Positions 9,290-18,105 are shown, numbered from the stretch's first letter. The stretch is 64,000 bases of DNA from Faecalibacterium sp. I3-3-89 (GCF_023347275.1 NZ_CP094468.1:930001-994000); one strand, 5' to 3'. Notes: a model not told the origin generated them from the letters alone. Translations and numbers: made by a program.

Positions 9290-10191
9290 AGATCTCGACG
9301 TTTGGTTTCCTGACCCGGCGCGGCGTGCGCAACCTCGGCAAGCACTGGGCCATGACCATTGCCTGCATCGCCTCGCTCAGTGTCTGCATGACCCTGAACA
9401 CCTTCGCCAGCCTCGTCGAGGTGAACGTGGACAGCATGGTCAACTATCTGGGTACCCAGAACGAGATGGTGGTCTATGTAGACCCCGAGGCCGACAACAC
9501 CCTCATCGAGTCGGTCGGCGCGGCCATCGGCAGCACCGCAGGGGTGAGCCGGGTGCAGTATATGTCCAAAGAGGACGTCCTGAACCAGTACAAGGGCTAT
9601 ATGTCCGAGTACGCCGACCTACTGGACGAGTTCGAGAACGACAACCCCTTTAAAGCAAATTATCGCGTCTCCCTGTCGGATCTGAGTCAGATGGAGGCCA
9701 TGAGCAGGAAATTCGAGGCCATTGAGGGCGTCTACAGCGTCACAGCCCCCATCGAGATGACCAAGACCTTCGTGGACGTCCAGAAGGCCGTCACCAAGGC
9801 CGGGCGGATCGTCGTGCTGGTGCTGATGGCCGTGAGCATCATCACGGTGGGCACCACCATCCGGCTGAGCGTCTTTGCCCGCCGCCGCGAAATTGAGATC
9901 ATGAAGTACGTCGGCGCCACCAACGCCCTCGTCACCCTGCCCTTCGTCATCGAGGGTCTGGTGATGGGCCTCATCTCCGGCATCATCACAGCGGCGGCCA
10001 GCATCGGCGGCTACGCCTATATCGTGGAGATCTCGCCCACACTGGGCAGTCTGTGGCAGATGCTCATGGGCATGGCTCTGGTGCCGCTGGAAAACGTCTG
10101 GCCCACCATCCTGACCTACAGCCTCGTGGCGGGCGCTCTGGTGGGCGGTCTGGGCAGTATGTTCTCCATCCGCAAGCACCTTAATGTGTAA
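9286..10191 (+). CDS. ftsX: Cell division permease FtsX
   Basis: The 301-residue membrane partner of FtsE. A first transmembrane helix after about residue 20 (MTIACIASLSVCMTLNTFAS) is followed by the large extracellular loop, about residues 45-165, that contacts the hydrolase activator. Three C-terminal helices around 170-290 follow, with the conserved IRLSVFARRREIEIMKYVGA coupling segment. Translation is coupled to ftsE by the 4-base overlap. Only 12 nt separate it from the M23 gene. Confidence 0.95.
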   Translation: MKISTFGFLTRRGVRNLGKHWAMTIACIASLSVCMTLNTFASLVEVNVDSMVNYLGTQNEMVVYVDPEADNTLIESVGAAIGSTAGVSRVQYMSKEDVLNQYKGYMSEYADLLDEFENDNPFKANYRVSLSDLSQMEAMSRKFEAIEGVYSVTAPIEMTKTFVDVQKAVTKAGRIVVLVLMAVSIITVGTTIRLSVFARRREIEIMKYVGATNALVTLPFVIEGLVMGLISGIITAAASIGGYAYIVEISPTLGSLWQMLMGMALVPLENVWPTILTYSLVAGALVGGLGSMFSIRKHLNV

Positions 10192-10203
10192 GGAGGGCCT
10201 ACT

Positions 10204-11502
10204 GTGTATCACGATAAGCATTCCGCAGGCTTCGTCCTGCGCCACTCGCCCCGCCATGCAAAGCCCTCCGGCCACTCGGTCATGATGCGTGCTGCCTGCG
10301 CCTTTGTGGCGGCGGCCTGCCTTGTGCTGAGCATGACGGTCTATCCGGCCAGCGCGGCCACCAGCATGAGTTCGCTGCAGAATAAGCTGGATAAGCTCTC
10401 CCAGTCCATCCAGCAGCATAAGACAGAACTGAACAACGCCAAGAAGAAGGAAGCTGCCGCAAAGGCCCTCGAGTCTGAGCTGAAGGAAAAGGTCTCGGTG
10501 ATCCAGAGCCAGATCAGCGTGCTTCAGGGCCAGATCGCCGAGGTGCAGAACAGCATCGGCGTCAAGGAGCAGCAGATCAGCGCCAAGCAGGCCGAGATCG
10601 CCCAGAAGGAGCAGGACATCGCCGACCAGTGGGAAGGCTTCAAGAGCCATATGGCCGCGATGCAGGAGCTGCGGGACGGCGGCAGCGTGGCCATGCTCAG
10701 CTCGGTGAACGACCTGTACGAGCTGCTGACCTTCAACGAGGTCATGCAGGACATCTCGGTGAAGGATACCGAGATCCTTGACACCATGAAGGCTGCCCGA
10801 GAGAGCCTTGTGAATGACCGCACCCAGCTTGTGGCGGAGCGCACCCAGCTGCAGAACAAAAAGGCCGAGCTGAGTGCCCAGAATAAGCAGATGCAGAGCA
10901 AGCAGAACGAGCTGAACTCCAGCGTCAAGGAGGCCCGTCTGAGCGCCGCCGAGGCTCAGCAGGCCCAGAAGGACGCGCAGGCGGCCATCGAGTCGGATGA
11001 GATGAACTACGAGGCCGTCAAGAAGGAGATCCAGAAACTCATCGCAGCCGCAGCGGCCAGCAAGCCGCAACTGAGCTTCAGCGGCTTCATCTGCCCCCTC
11101 AAGAGCTATACCCGCATCTCCAGTGAATACGGCTGGCGAAAGAACCCCGTCTCGGGTGTCAACAAGCTCCACGCGGGCACCGACTTCGCCGCCCCCGCCG
11201 GCACCCCCATCTACGCAGCCGCCAGCGGCTATGTACAGGTGGCCGGATGGTCCAGCGGCGGCTACGGCAACTACGTCATCATCTACCACGGCAAAATGTC
11301 GGACGGCAACGCCTACTCCACCCTCTACGGCCATATGCGCTCGGTGGCAACGTCGGCGGGCAAGTACGTCAAGCAGGGCGAACTCATCGGCTATGTCGGC
11401 TCTACCGGCAACTCGACGGGCAACCATCTCCACCTTGAGGTGTGGAAGGGCGGCTCCAAGGCCAATGCAGTCAATCCCCGTGGTTATATTCCTATGAAAT
11501 AA
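10204..11502 (+). CDS. Coiled-coil M23-family hydrolase/activator (EnvC/PcsB-like)
   Basis: A 432-residue secreted protein. A signal peptide (MMRAACAFVAAACLVLSM..SAA) ends near residue 55. A long coiled coil, rich in Q/K/E heptads, spans about 60-285, and a C-terminal M23 LytM domain spans about 310-430 with HAGTDFAAPAGTPIYAA, YGNYVIIYHG and GNHLHLEV. The HxxxD and HxH zinc ligands are present, so it may be catalytically active rather than a degenerate activator. It lies directly behind ftsEX, whose extracellular loop normally engages such coiled coils. The GTG at 10204 is chosen because AGGAGGG lies 6 nt upstream. An ATG at 10282 would also leave a complete signal peptide. Confidence 0.88.
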   Translation: MYHDKHSAGFVLRHSPRHAKPSGHSVMMRAACAFVAAACLVLSMTVYPASAATSMSSLQNKLDKLSQSIQQHKTELNNAKKKEAAAKALESELKEKVSVIQSQISVLQGQIAEVQNSIGVKEQQISAKQAEIAQKEQDIADQWEGFKSHMAAMQELRDGGSVAMLSSVNDLYELLTFNEVMQDISVKDTEILDTMKAARESLVNDRTQLVAERTQLQNKKAELSAQNKQMQSKQNELNSSVKEARLSAAEAQQAQKDAQAAIESDEMNYEAVKKEIQKLIAAAAASKPQLSFSGFICPLKSYTRISSEYGWRKNPVSGVNKLHAGTDFAAPAGTPIYAAASGYVQVAGWSSGGYGNYVIIYHGKMSDGNAYSTLYGHMRSVATSAGKYVKQGELIGYVGSTGNSTGNHLHLEVWKGGSKANAVNPRGYIPMK

Positions 11503-11539
11503 TACTGTGTCGAGGGGTCAAAGGAGGCCATAAGGCGAA

Positions 11540-11647
11540 ATGAACGAGCAAAAACGCAAGCGTATCCTTCGGGCGGGCTGTCTGCTGCTGGCGGGAGTAT
11601 TCCTGCTGTCGGTGCTGGGCAGCGTCGTCCTGATGCTTTTGGTCTGA
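11540..11647 (+). CDS. Small membrane protein, 35 residues, unknown
   Basis: Starts MNEQKRKRILRAGC and continues as one hydrophobic helix (LLLAGVFLLSVLGSVVLMLLV) to the TGA. A basic N-terminus with a single helix suggests a small membrane protein with its N-terminus inside. AAGGAGG lies 13 nt upstream, and the next gene has its own site 18 nt after the stop. The position between the FtsEX-partner hydrolase and the CtpA protease hints at a role with one of them, but this is inference. I recognise no family. Confidence 0.5.
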   Translation: MNEQKRKRILRAGCLLLAGVFLLSVLGSVVLMLLV

Positions 11648-11665
11648 ACCGGGGAGGAAAACTGA

Positions 11666-13000
11666 ATGAACCGTAAAATTTCCGTAGGGATGACCGTGAC
11701 CATCGTCATTCTGGCAATGACGGTCACATTTTCCATCACGATGCTGTTGGCGATGCGGCTGTTTGACCGCACCGTCACCAGCGTGAAGGAAAAGGAGAGT
11801 ATGTACAACAAGGTGGCCGAAGTAGACCGCTATGTGCGTGCCAACGACTACTACGACATCGACGAGACGATGCTGTACGACCGTCTGACCGCAGGCTATC
11901 TGCTGGGCACCGGCGACAAGTACGCCCGCTACTACACCGCCTCGGCCTACACCGACCTGCTCAATGCCCAGAGCGGCAAGCTGATCGGCATCGGTGTGGA
12001 GCTGGCCATCGACCAGTCCGGCTACGCCAAGGTCACCAAGGTGTACGACGAGTCCCCCGCAAAGGAGGCCGACCTGCAAAAAGGCGATTACATCATCACC
12101 ATCGACGGCACGGACGTCAAGAGTCTGGGCAGCGCAGAGGCCGTCCAGAACAAGCTCCGGGGCGAGAGCGGCATCACCGTCAATGTGGTCTGGCTGGACA
12201 GCGAGAACGCCCAGCACACCGCTGACCTGACCCACTACGGTTTCACGGCCAACAGCGTCGATTCCGCCATGGTGCAGGACAATGTGGGCTATATCAAGAT
12301 CTGGCAGTTCGACAACTCCACCCCCAGTGAACTGGACTTTGCCCTGCGCAGCCTGACCGCCAGCGGTGCACAGAGCTTCGTGTTCGACCTGCGCGACAAC
12401 AGCGGCGGCATCCTTGACGATGCCATCAGCTGTATCGACCTCGTCGCACCGGAAGGCGTGCTGGCCTATGCCGAGGATAAGACCGGAAACCGCACCCTGC
12501 TGGGCAGCAGCACCGACGACACCGTCATCAGCCAGCCCTCCGTCTGCCTCGTGAACGAGAACACCGCCAGCGCGGCAGAGCTGTTTGCGTCCAGCCTGCG
12601 CTCCCTGTGCGGCGCACGCCTCGTGGGCAGCAGCACCATGGGCAAGGGCACCATCCAAAGCAGCCCTCAGCGCCTCTCGGACGGCAGTGCTGTGGTGGTC
12701 ACGGTAGCTAAGCTCATCTGCGGCGACGGCTCTTGCTTCGACGGCACCGGCCTGACCGTGGACGTGGAGCGTCCGCTGACCCCGGACGAGCAGGTAAGCT
12801 ATTACGATTACACTCTCGACACCGACCCCCAGATCCAGCGTGCCGTCAGCTGCGCACAGCAGCTCACCGGCACCACCACCGTAGGCGGCGTGAACGATGC
12901 CGACCTCGCAGCAGACTCCGCCGCCGCCTCTTCCGAGGCAGCAGGGGAGGGCGAGGCTTCCTCGGCGGCTGCTGCTTCCAGCGTGGAAAGCGCGTCTTGA
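11666..13000 (+). CDS. C-terminal processing protease, S41 family
   Basis: A 444-residue CtpA-like serine protease. An N-terminal membrane anchor (about 8-30) is followed by a PDZ domain (about 95-190, GIGVELAIDQSG..GDYIITIDG) and an S41 domain. The catalytic Ser is near 303 in NTASAAE and the Lys near 326 in MGKGTIQS. The C-terminus is low-complexity Ala/Ser/Glu. Such proteases cut cell-wall hydrolases or their regulators, which fits its place behind ftsEX and the M23 protein. The ATG follows GGGGAGGAAAACTGA. Confidence 0.93.
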   Translation: MNRKISVGMTVTIVILAMTVTFSITMLLAMRLFDRTVTSVKEKESMYNKVAEVDRYVRANDYYDIDETMLYDRLTAGYLLGTGDKYARYYTASAYTDLLNAQSGKLIGIGVELAIDQSGYAKVTKVYDESPAKEADLQKGDYIITIDGTDVKSLGSAEAVQNKLRGESGITVNVVWLDSENAQHTADLTHYGFTANSVDSAMVQDNVGYIKIWQFDNSTPSELDFALRSLTASGAQSFVFDLRDNSGGILDDAISCIDLVAPEGVLAYAEDKTGNRTLLGSSTDDTVISQPSVCLVNENTASAAELFASSLRSLCGARLVGSSTMGKGTIQSSPQRLSDGSAVVVTVAKLICGDGSCFDGTGLTVDVERPLTPDEQVSYYDYTLDTDPQIQRAVSCAQQLTGTTTVGGVNDADLAADSAAASSEAAGEGEASSAAAASSVESAS

Positions 13001-13023
13001 TATAAGAGAAAGGAAAAAACACT

Positions 13024-13881
13024 ATGCCGGAGCTGACCGACCTCTCCGTGATCCGTACCCTGTGCGAAAAATACGATTTTGCGCTTTCCAAGGGTTTTGG
13101 ACAGAACTTCATCATCAATCCCGGCCTGCCTCCGAAGATCGTGGATGCCAGCGGCGTCGATAAGAACTGGGGCGTGCTGGAGATCGGCCCCGGCATCGGC
13201 GTGCTGACCAAAGAGCTGGCCAGCCGCGCCGCCAAGGTGGTGTCCATCGAGGTGGACGAGCGTCTGCCGCCTCTGCTGGCCGAAACAATGGCTGGTGTGG
13301 ATAATTTTAAGCTGGTATTACAGGATGTTTTGAAAGTGGATCTCCGTGCCCTCATTGAGGAGGAGTTCCCCGGGATGCCGGTGGCCGTCTGCGCCAATCT
13401 GCCCTACTACATCACCAGCCCCATCGTCATGAAGCTGCTGGGCGACCGCCTGCCCATCCAGAACCTGACGGTCATGGTGCAGAAGGAGGCCGCCGACCGT
13501 CTGGCCGCTGCGCCCGGCACCCGCGCCTCCAGCGCCATCAGCTGTGCTGTGAGCTACTACGCCACCTCCAAGCTGATGTTTACTGCCGCGCCGGGCAGTT
13601 TCTACCCGGCCCCAAAAGTCACCAGCGCCGTTGTGCGGATGGACATCCGCCCCGCTCCTGCCGTGCAGGTGGAGGATGAGGACGGTTACTTTGCCCTCAT
13701 CCGCGCGGCCTTTGGCCAGCGCCGCAAGACCGCCGCCAACGCCATCGCCAGTGGTCTCGGTCTGCCAAAGGAGAAGGTCATCGCCGCCATCGAGGCGGCG
13801 GGCTTTGATGCCCGCATCCGCCCTGAGGCCCTGACCCTCGAGAACTTCGCCGCCATCCAGCGGGCAATGGCTGCACAGTAA
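13024..13881 (+). CDS. rsmA: 16S rRNA dimethyladenosine transferase (KsgA)
   Basis: A 285-residue SAM-dependent enzyme that dimethylates A1518 and A1519 of 16S rRNA late in small-subunit assembly. The N-terminal KxxGQNF motif (SKGFGQNFI) is present, with SAM motif EIGPGIGVLT near residue 55 and catalytic NLPYYITS near 127. The small C-terminal domain is intact. The ATG follows GAGAAAGGAAAAAAC. It lies 23 nt after the protease gene, so it is probably the last gene of the ftsE operon and ends at a strong terminator. Confidence 0.95.
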   Translation: MPELTDLSVIRTLCEKYDFALSKGFGQNFIINPGLPPKIVDASGVDKNWGVLEIGPGIGVLTKELASRAAKVVSIEVDERLPPLLAETMAGVDNFKLVLQDVLKVDLRALIEEEFPGMPVAVCANLPYYITSPIVMKLLGDRLPIQNLTVMVQKEAADRLAAAPGTRASSAISCAVSYYATSKLMFTAAPGSFYPAPKVTSAVVRMDIRPAPAVQVEDEDGYFALIRAAFGQRRKTAANAIASGLGLPKEKVIAAIEAAGFDARIRPEALTLENFAAIQRAMAAQ

Positions 13882-13900
13882 CACTCACGAAACCACTCAG

Positions 13901-13939
13901 GCGCCCCGCCGTTCTGTCAGGAGCGGCGGGGCGCTTTCG
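13901..13939 (+). terminator. Intrinsic terminator after rsmA
   Basis: GCGCCCCGCCG (13901-13911) pairs with CGGCGGGGCGC (13924-13934), followed by TTTCG. Confidence 0.8.
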
Positions 13940-13967
13940 CATTCTGAGGCAGAAGCCGCAGAAGATA

Positions 13968-13996
13968 TTGACAACCGGGGAAATTTCTGGTATTCT
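13968..13996 (+). promoter_or_regulatory. Promoter of tRNA-Thr
   Basis: Perfect TTGACA (13968-13973), a 17-nt spacer and TATTCT (13991-13996), 38 nt before the mature tRNA. Confidence 0.75.
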
Positions 13997-14033
13997 ACTA
14001 AAGTACCCTGCGCGATGCGAGAGGGTACGCTTT

Positions 14034-14108
14034 GCTGGTGTGGCGCAATGGCAGCGCAACTGATTTGTAATCAGTGGGTTGCAGGTTCAACTCCTGTCAC
14101 CAGCTCCA
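14034..14108 (+). tRNA. tRNA-Thr (anticodon UGU)
   Basis: Cloverleaf: acceptor GCTGGTG/CACCAGC, D stem GCGC/GCGC, anticodon stem ACTGA/TCAGT with loop TTTGTAA giving UGU (threonine), T stem GCAGG/CCTGT with TTCAACT loop. The CCA end is encoded (14106-14108). Confidence 0.95.
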
Positions 14109-14113
14109 AAAAA

Positions 14114-14166
14114 GCCCTGCGATATACCGCCGAAAGGCGGCGTGTATCGCGGGGCTTTTGCTTTTT
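14114..14166 (+). terminator. Terminator after tRNA-Thr
   Basis: A long hairpin GCCCTGCGATA..CCGCCGAAAGGCGG..TATCGCGGGGC (14114-14155) followed by TTTTGCTTTTT. Confidence 0.85.
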
Positions 14167-14224
14167 GCGGCGTGGCGGTATCCGACCATTCGGAAAAATC
14201 ATGCTGCCGGAGGGCTTGCGGGCC

Positions 14225-14253
14225 TTGCACTTCCCGCACCATGCCGGTATAAT
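14225..14253 (+). promoter_or_regulatory. Promoter of the AEC transporter gene
   Basis: TTGCAC (14225-14230), a 17-nt spacer and consensus TATAAT (14248-14253), about 54 nt before the GTG start. Confidence 0.75.
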
Positions 14254-14306
14254 AAATTCATCGAAAAATCATCAAAAGAGGACGTTCAAACGAGAGGGGA
14301 ATATCT

Positions 14307-15245
14307 GTGCCCGAATTTTCCACCATGCTGAGCCTGCAGGCACAGATGCTGCTGCTGTTGGCCATTGGCATCTTTCTGACGAAGAAGAACATCATCACCG
14401 AGCAGGGCCGCGCCTGCCTGACCGACCTGCTGCTCTTTCTCATCCTGCCGGCAAACACCATCCAGTCGTTCCGCATCGAGTTCAATGCGGAGATCTTCCG
14501 CAGCACGCGGGACATCCTCATCCTGTCCATCGTGCTGCAGGTGTTTTATGGCGTGATCTGCGCGGTCTGCTACAATCGCTACGCCGTCGCGCGGAAGGCT
14601 GTGATGCAGTACGGCACGGTCTGCTCCAACGCGGGCTTTCTGGGAAGTCCGCTGACCGAGGGCCTGTTCGGCGGAGTGGGGCTGCTGCTGACATCCGTTT
14701 ACCTCATCCCGCAGCGCATCGTAATGTGGTCGATGGGCGTGTCCTATTTCATGCAGGACGATGCAGCCGCCAGCCCCGGGGGAAGGACGCGCCACCGCGC
14801 CGTCCTCCGCAAGACCCTGACTCACCCCTGTATTCTGGCGGTGTTCGTGGGCATGGCCCTCATGCTGACCCAATGCCAGCTGCCCGCCTTTCTCGGCAAG
14901 GCTCTCCAGTGCACCAGCAACTGCAACATGACCATGTCGATGCTCCTCATCGGGGCCATCATCGGCAGCTGCGACCTCCACCCGCTGCTGGACCGGGACG
15001 CCATCCTTTACTGTGTCATCCGGCTGTTCCTGATGCCGCTGGTGGTGCTGGTGGGCTGCCGCGCAGCCCATGTGGGAGAGCTGACCACCGGGGTCGCTGT
15101 TGTTCTGGCGGGGATGCCGATGGGCGGCACCACCGCCATCCTTGCCGAGAAGTACGGTGCCGATTCCACGTTCGCCAGCAAGTGTACGGCCCTCTCTACG
15201 GTACTGTCCCTCATTACGACGCCGCTGTGGTGTCTGGTGGTGTAG
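14307..15245 (+). CDS. AEC-family transporter (auxin efflux carrier fold)
   Basis: A 312-residue integral membrane protein with about ten helices in two halves. The family carries organic anions such as malate or lactate, or amino acid derivatives. The substrate here cannot be told. Visible family traits are TDLLLFLILPANTIQSF near the N-terminus and AGMPMGGTTAILAEKYG near the C-terminus. The GTG at 14307 follows GAGAGGGGA (14292-14300). An ATG five codons in is the alternative. Its 3' end overlaps the convergent substrate-binding protein gene by 32 bp. Confidence 0.85.
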   Translation: MPEFSTMLSLQAQMLLLLAIGIFLTKKNIITEQGRACLTDLLLFLILPANTIQSFRIEFNAEIFRSTRDILILSIVLQVFYGVICAVCYNRYAVARKAVMQYGTVCSNAGFLGSPLTEGLFGGVGLLLTSVYLIPQRIVMWSMGVSYFMQDDAAASPGGRTRHRAVLRKTLTHPCILAVFVGMALMLTQCQLPAFLGKALQCTSNCNMTMSMLLIGAIIGSCDLHPLLDRDAILYCVIRLFLMPLVVLVGCRAAHVGELTTGVAVVLAGMPMGGTTAILAEKYGADSTFASKCTALSTVLSLITTPLWCLVV

Positions 15246-16227
15246 CCGCTCCGCCGCAGGCCACATACCCTGCCGTTTCGATGCATCGGCGGCCCTCGTC
15301 GGTGCTCAGCCAGTCGTAGATCTTCCGCTGGGGGCTGTCGGGGGCGGCATTCCCATGGATGACCGCATAAAACTCGTTGCACAGGGGGTAGCTCTCGCTG
15401 GCGATGGTGTCATTGCCGGGGGTCACACCATCCACGGCCAGCAGGCGGAGTCCGGGCTTCGAATACATCTGGTCGATGTAGTAATAGACGGAGAAACCGA
15501 TGGCGTTGGCAGAGTTGTTGTACTCGGCGATGCGGTCCACCAGCCCGCCCATGTCGGCGGGAGCCAGCTCGGTGGGGGCGGTCATCAACTGGCCATCGCC
15601 CTTGTCGATGAGCAGCTTTTTGAAAAGGGTCTGACTGCCCGAGTCCACTCCCCGCTGGAAGGCCACGATGGGGGCGTCTGCGCCGCCGACATCCTTCCAG
15701 TTGGTGATGCGGCCCGCATAGATGTCCCGCAGCTGCTGCTGGGTCAGGCTTTGGACGGGGTTGGACTCGTTGACGATGAAGACCAGCGCGTCCCGGCCGA
15801 TGGCTTTCTGCTCCAGCTTTGCGTCGGCCTCGGCCAGCTCTTCCTTAACGTACTCGGGGGCCTCGTAGACGATGAGCAGCTGTGCGCCGTAGTCGTCGCT
15901 GTCGCTGCGGGACCAGAGGCCGAAGTTCTCCCACGCATAGGCTGTGGTGCTGACGGTGATGCCGGTCTGAGCTTCGAGCAGGTCCATGCCGGTGATGTCA
16001 GCCTTGAGCTGGGCCATCAGAGGGATGCAGGCCGTGGAGCCGTCGAGGCGGGGAAACTCCTCCACGGTCAGGAAAGGTTCAGGGGTGGTGTCCGGGTCGG
16101 GGACAGACGCCGCCGGAGAGTTGACGGGGGAGTCTGCTGCGCCGGGGGTGCAGGCGGTGAGCACTGCCGCCCCGAGACCGAGGCCCAGCACCTGCAGGAA
16201 GCTGCGGCGGGAAATCTTCTCTTTCAT
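15214..16227 (-). CDS. PstS-like phosphate-binding lipoprotein with Tat-type signal
   Basis: A 337-residue exported solute-binding protein of the phosphate-binding (PstS/PBP-like) type: SNPVQSLTQQQLRDIYAGRI and RGVDSGSQTLFKKLL are characteristic. The N-terminus MKEKISRRSFLQVLGLGLG..LTAC combines a twin-arginine motif with a lipobox, so it looks like a Tat-exported lipoprotein. No pstCAB genes are adjacent. It may sense phosphate or act with the lipoprotein encoded upstream. The ATG at 16227 is chosen because GGAGG lies 9 nt upstream. A TTG at 16233 would leave only 3 nt. The 3' end overlaps the AEC gene by 32 bp. Confidence 0.82.
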   Translation of the reverse strand: MKEKISRRSFLQVLGLGLGAAVLTACTPGAADSPVNSPAASVPDPDTTPEPFLTVEEFPRLDGSTACIPLMAQLKADITGMDLLEAQTGITVSTTAYAWENFGLWSRSDSDDYGAQLLIVYEAPEYVKEELAEADAKLEQKAIGRDALVFIVNESNPVQSLTQQQLRDIYAGRITNWKDVGGADAPIVAFQRGVDSGSQTLFKKLLIDKGDGQLMTAPTELAPADMGGLVDRIAEYNNSANAIGFSVYYYIDQMYSKPGLRLLAVDGVTPGNDTIASESYPLCNEFYAVIHGNAAPDSPQRKIYDWLSTDEGRRCIETAGYVACGGAATPPDTTAAS

Positions 16228-16245
16228 ATCCAAAAACCTCCGTTG

Positions 16246-17853
16246 TCAATACAGATAGCCTCCGCCGGAGTCGTCGCCGGGAGAGGAAAAGATGCTTTCG
16301 CGGTAGAGCCACTGGCCGGTGGAGTCCATCAGGCCGTAGTCGAAGCCCTGCCGCGCGATAAAGCAGTCGTCGGGCAGGCCGTCGATGCTGTAGCAGCTGC
16401 CGAGGCGGCGGAGGAGCACACTGCCCTCCATGTCCAGCACGTCGGAGAGGTTCGACGAGTCGCTGTTGTCCCGGTGGGCTGTGAGCAGAGGGCCGTTGGC
16501 GGTGTTGGTGAGGTAGGAGACGTAGGTGTACTGCTCCGTCTCGTCAGCAGACGACCAGAGCAGCCCTTCGCCGCCGTAGGTCTGGATGGCGAGGGTATTG
16601 TAGTCCTCGTCGTCATATTGCAGCAGGGCATAGCCGCCGGGCAGGGCCGTCACACTGACATGACGAGCCTCTTCAATGGGTGTCACCTCCACATCGGTCA
16701 GGAGTGCGCCGGTGGTGCCGTCGTAGACCTTCAGGACGTTGTCCGCTGTCAGGACGGCGACATTGCCGGAGTGATAGTCCCTGTCGCACCGCTGGACAGC
16801 GGTTTTTTCGCCGCTGGCGAGGTCGATGAGGGTGTAGGGGTTATCCGGGTCATCGCTGCCGAGGAGGGTGACACAGCCGGGCGTGTGGTCCATCACGCAC
16901 CAGTCGAAGCGGCCCAGCTCCACGGCCTCGTCGCTGTTCAGGTCGTAGAGGATGGAGTGGCTGTCCTGACGGCTCTGGAGGCAGGCGATGCCGACGCCGC
17001 AGGCAGAGGCGGAGCTGTCGTCCTCGCCGGTGAGCAGCTGGCCAGTGAGGATGTTGTAAAGCCCTTCCCGGGCGATGCCCCAGTCTGCGCCGCGAAACCA
17101 GCTCAAGGTCAGCCAGTCGGCGAAGCTGCCGCGATACGACGCAAGGCTCTGGGCCGTGCAGCCGTCCTCCCGCAGCAGCACATTGCCCTCCCGGTCGGTG
17201 ACGAGGACGTATTGATGCAGGGGCTGGTCGGGGTCGTCGTAGGCGTAGGTGAGGCCCTCGGGCAGGTCGTAGCAGTTGAAGATGAGGCGCTGGCCGCCCT
17301 CATCCACCACGAGACAGTCAAGGGCCGTTTCCGGCACGGGCAGCTCGGCCCCGGTGGCGAGGTCGTACACCCGGATGCCGCCGGTGGCACCGCTCTCAAA
17401 GGCCCAGACGTCGGCGTCGTCCCGCAGGATGAGCAGCCCGCCCGAGAGGGTGGCGTTCACGGCATAGGGAAAGGCCATGACGGCGCTGCCGTCGGCGTCG
17501 TAGAGGGTGGAGGTGCGCTCCTCGGTGCCGGGGGTGGAGTGGGAGACAAGATAGTAGTCTGCCTCGCCGGTGAGGGTGTTCCGCACCAGCTGGACGCTGT
17601 CGGAGCGGCTGCCCTGATAGAGCACTTTCCCGCCCCGGAGGATGGTGCCGCCGCCGTTGCCAGCGTAGGAATAAATGAAATGGAGCGCATCGTCGGTGAG
17701 CCACGATTCACTGTAATACTGCGGTGCCTGCGATGCCGCCGTCCCCTCGGGCCGGGGCGACGCCGCGGGCAGCAGCGAACAGCTCGTCAGCAGTCCGCCT
17801 GCCAGCACAAGGCAGGCGGCGCGGCAGCGGAGTCGAAGCAGAGCGGTCTTCAT
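16246..17853 (-). CDS. Large lipoprotein, propeller-like, unknown function
   Basis: A 535-residue exported protein with a lipoprotein signal (Cys about 25 in LLTSC). It then shows many short repeats of about 40-50 residues with patterns such as GGxxLLRDD..WAFESGAT, YDLNSDEAVELGRF and VYDGTTGALLTDVE. These look like beta-propeller blades in which a value is displayed and compared. No catalytic motif is seen. It lies 18 nt upstream of the PstS-like gene on the same strand, so they are probably one operon. I do not recognise the family with confidence. Confidence 0.7.
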   Translation of the reverse strand: MKTALLRLRCRAACLVLAGGLLTSCSLLPAASPRPEGTAASQAPQYYSESWLTDDALHFIYSYAGNGGGTILRGGKVLYQGSRSDSVQLVRNTLTGEADYYLVSHSTPGTEERTSTLYDADGSAVMAFPYAVNATLSGGLLILRDDADVWAFESGATGGIRVYDLATGAELPVPETALDCLVVDEGGQRLIFNCYDLPEGLTYAYDDPDQPLHQYVLVTDREGNVLLREDGCTAQSLASYRGSFADWLTLSWFRGADWGIAREGLYNILTGQLLTGEDDSSASACGVGIACLQSRQDSHSILYDLNSDEAVELGRFDWCVMDHTPGCVTLLGSDDPDNPYTLIDLASGEKTAVQRCDRDYHSGNVAVLTADNVLKVYDGTTGALLTDVEVTPIEEARHVSVTALPGGYALLQYDDEDYNTLAIQTYGGEGLLWSSADETEQYTYVSYLTNTANGPLLTAHRDNSDSSNLSDVLDMEGSVLLRRLGSCYSIDGLPDDCFIARQGFDYGLMDSTGQWLYRESIFSSPGDDSGGGYLY

Positions 17854-17896
17854 AGAAACACCTCGCAGTTTCCCAGAATTTGACTTTCCTGTTTAT

Positions 17897-17945
17897 AGTA
17901 TATACGAAAGACCCGGCCATTTCATTGCAGAAAGTTGGCCGGGTC
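17897..17945 (-). promoter_or_regulatory. Terminator-like hairpin and promoter region for the lipoprotein operon
   Basis: On the minus strand GACCCGGCCA pairs with TGGCCGGGTC (17910-17945) followed by TTTCG, a likely end for the MATE transcript. Just after it comes a TATACT -10 (complement of 17897-17902) without a good -35, 44 nt before the lipoprotein start. Confidence 0.4.
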
Positions 17946-18003
17946 TGGTTACAGTTTGGTGACAATGGGGCAACTGCATTTACCCGCCGACGCGAGGGCG
18001 GTT

Positions 18004-18083
18004 CCCCCGCAAATGTCCGGGAGGTGGGACCCTGTTGCCGCAGGCAATAGGGCGGGACAGGTGTCCCGGGTTATTTGCGGGGG
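18004..18083. other. Extended 80-nt imperfect stem-loop
   Basis: CCCCCGCAAAT (18004-18014) pairs with ATTTGCGGGGG (18073-18083). Inside, CCGGG pairs with CCCGG, and an inner TTGCC-gca-GGCAA hairpin caps it. There is no T-run on either side, so it is not a standard terminator. It lies just beyond the MATE stop codon. It could be an mRNA-stabilising 3' structure or a repeat not otherwise seen here. Confidence 0.55.
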
Positions 18084-18105
18084 AATTGCCGGAGAAGGAG
18101 GCAAT

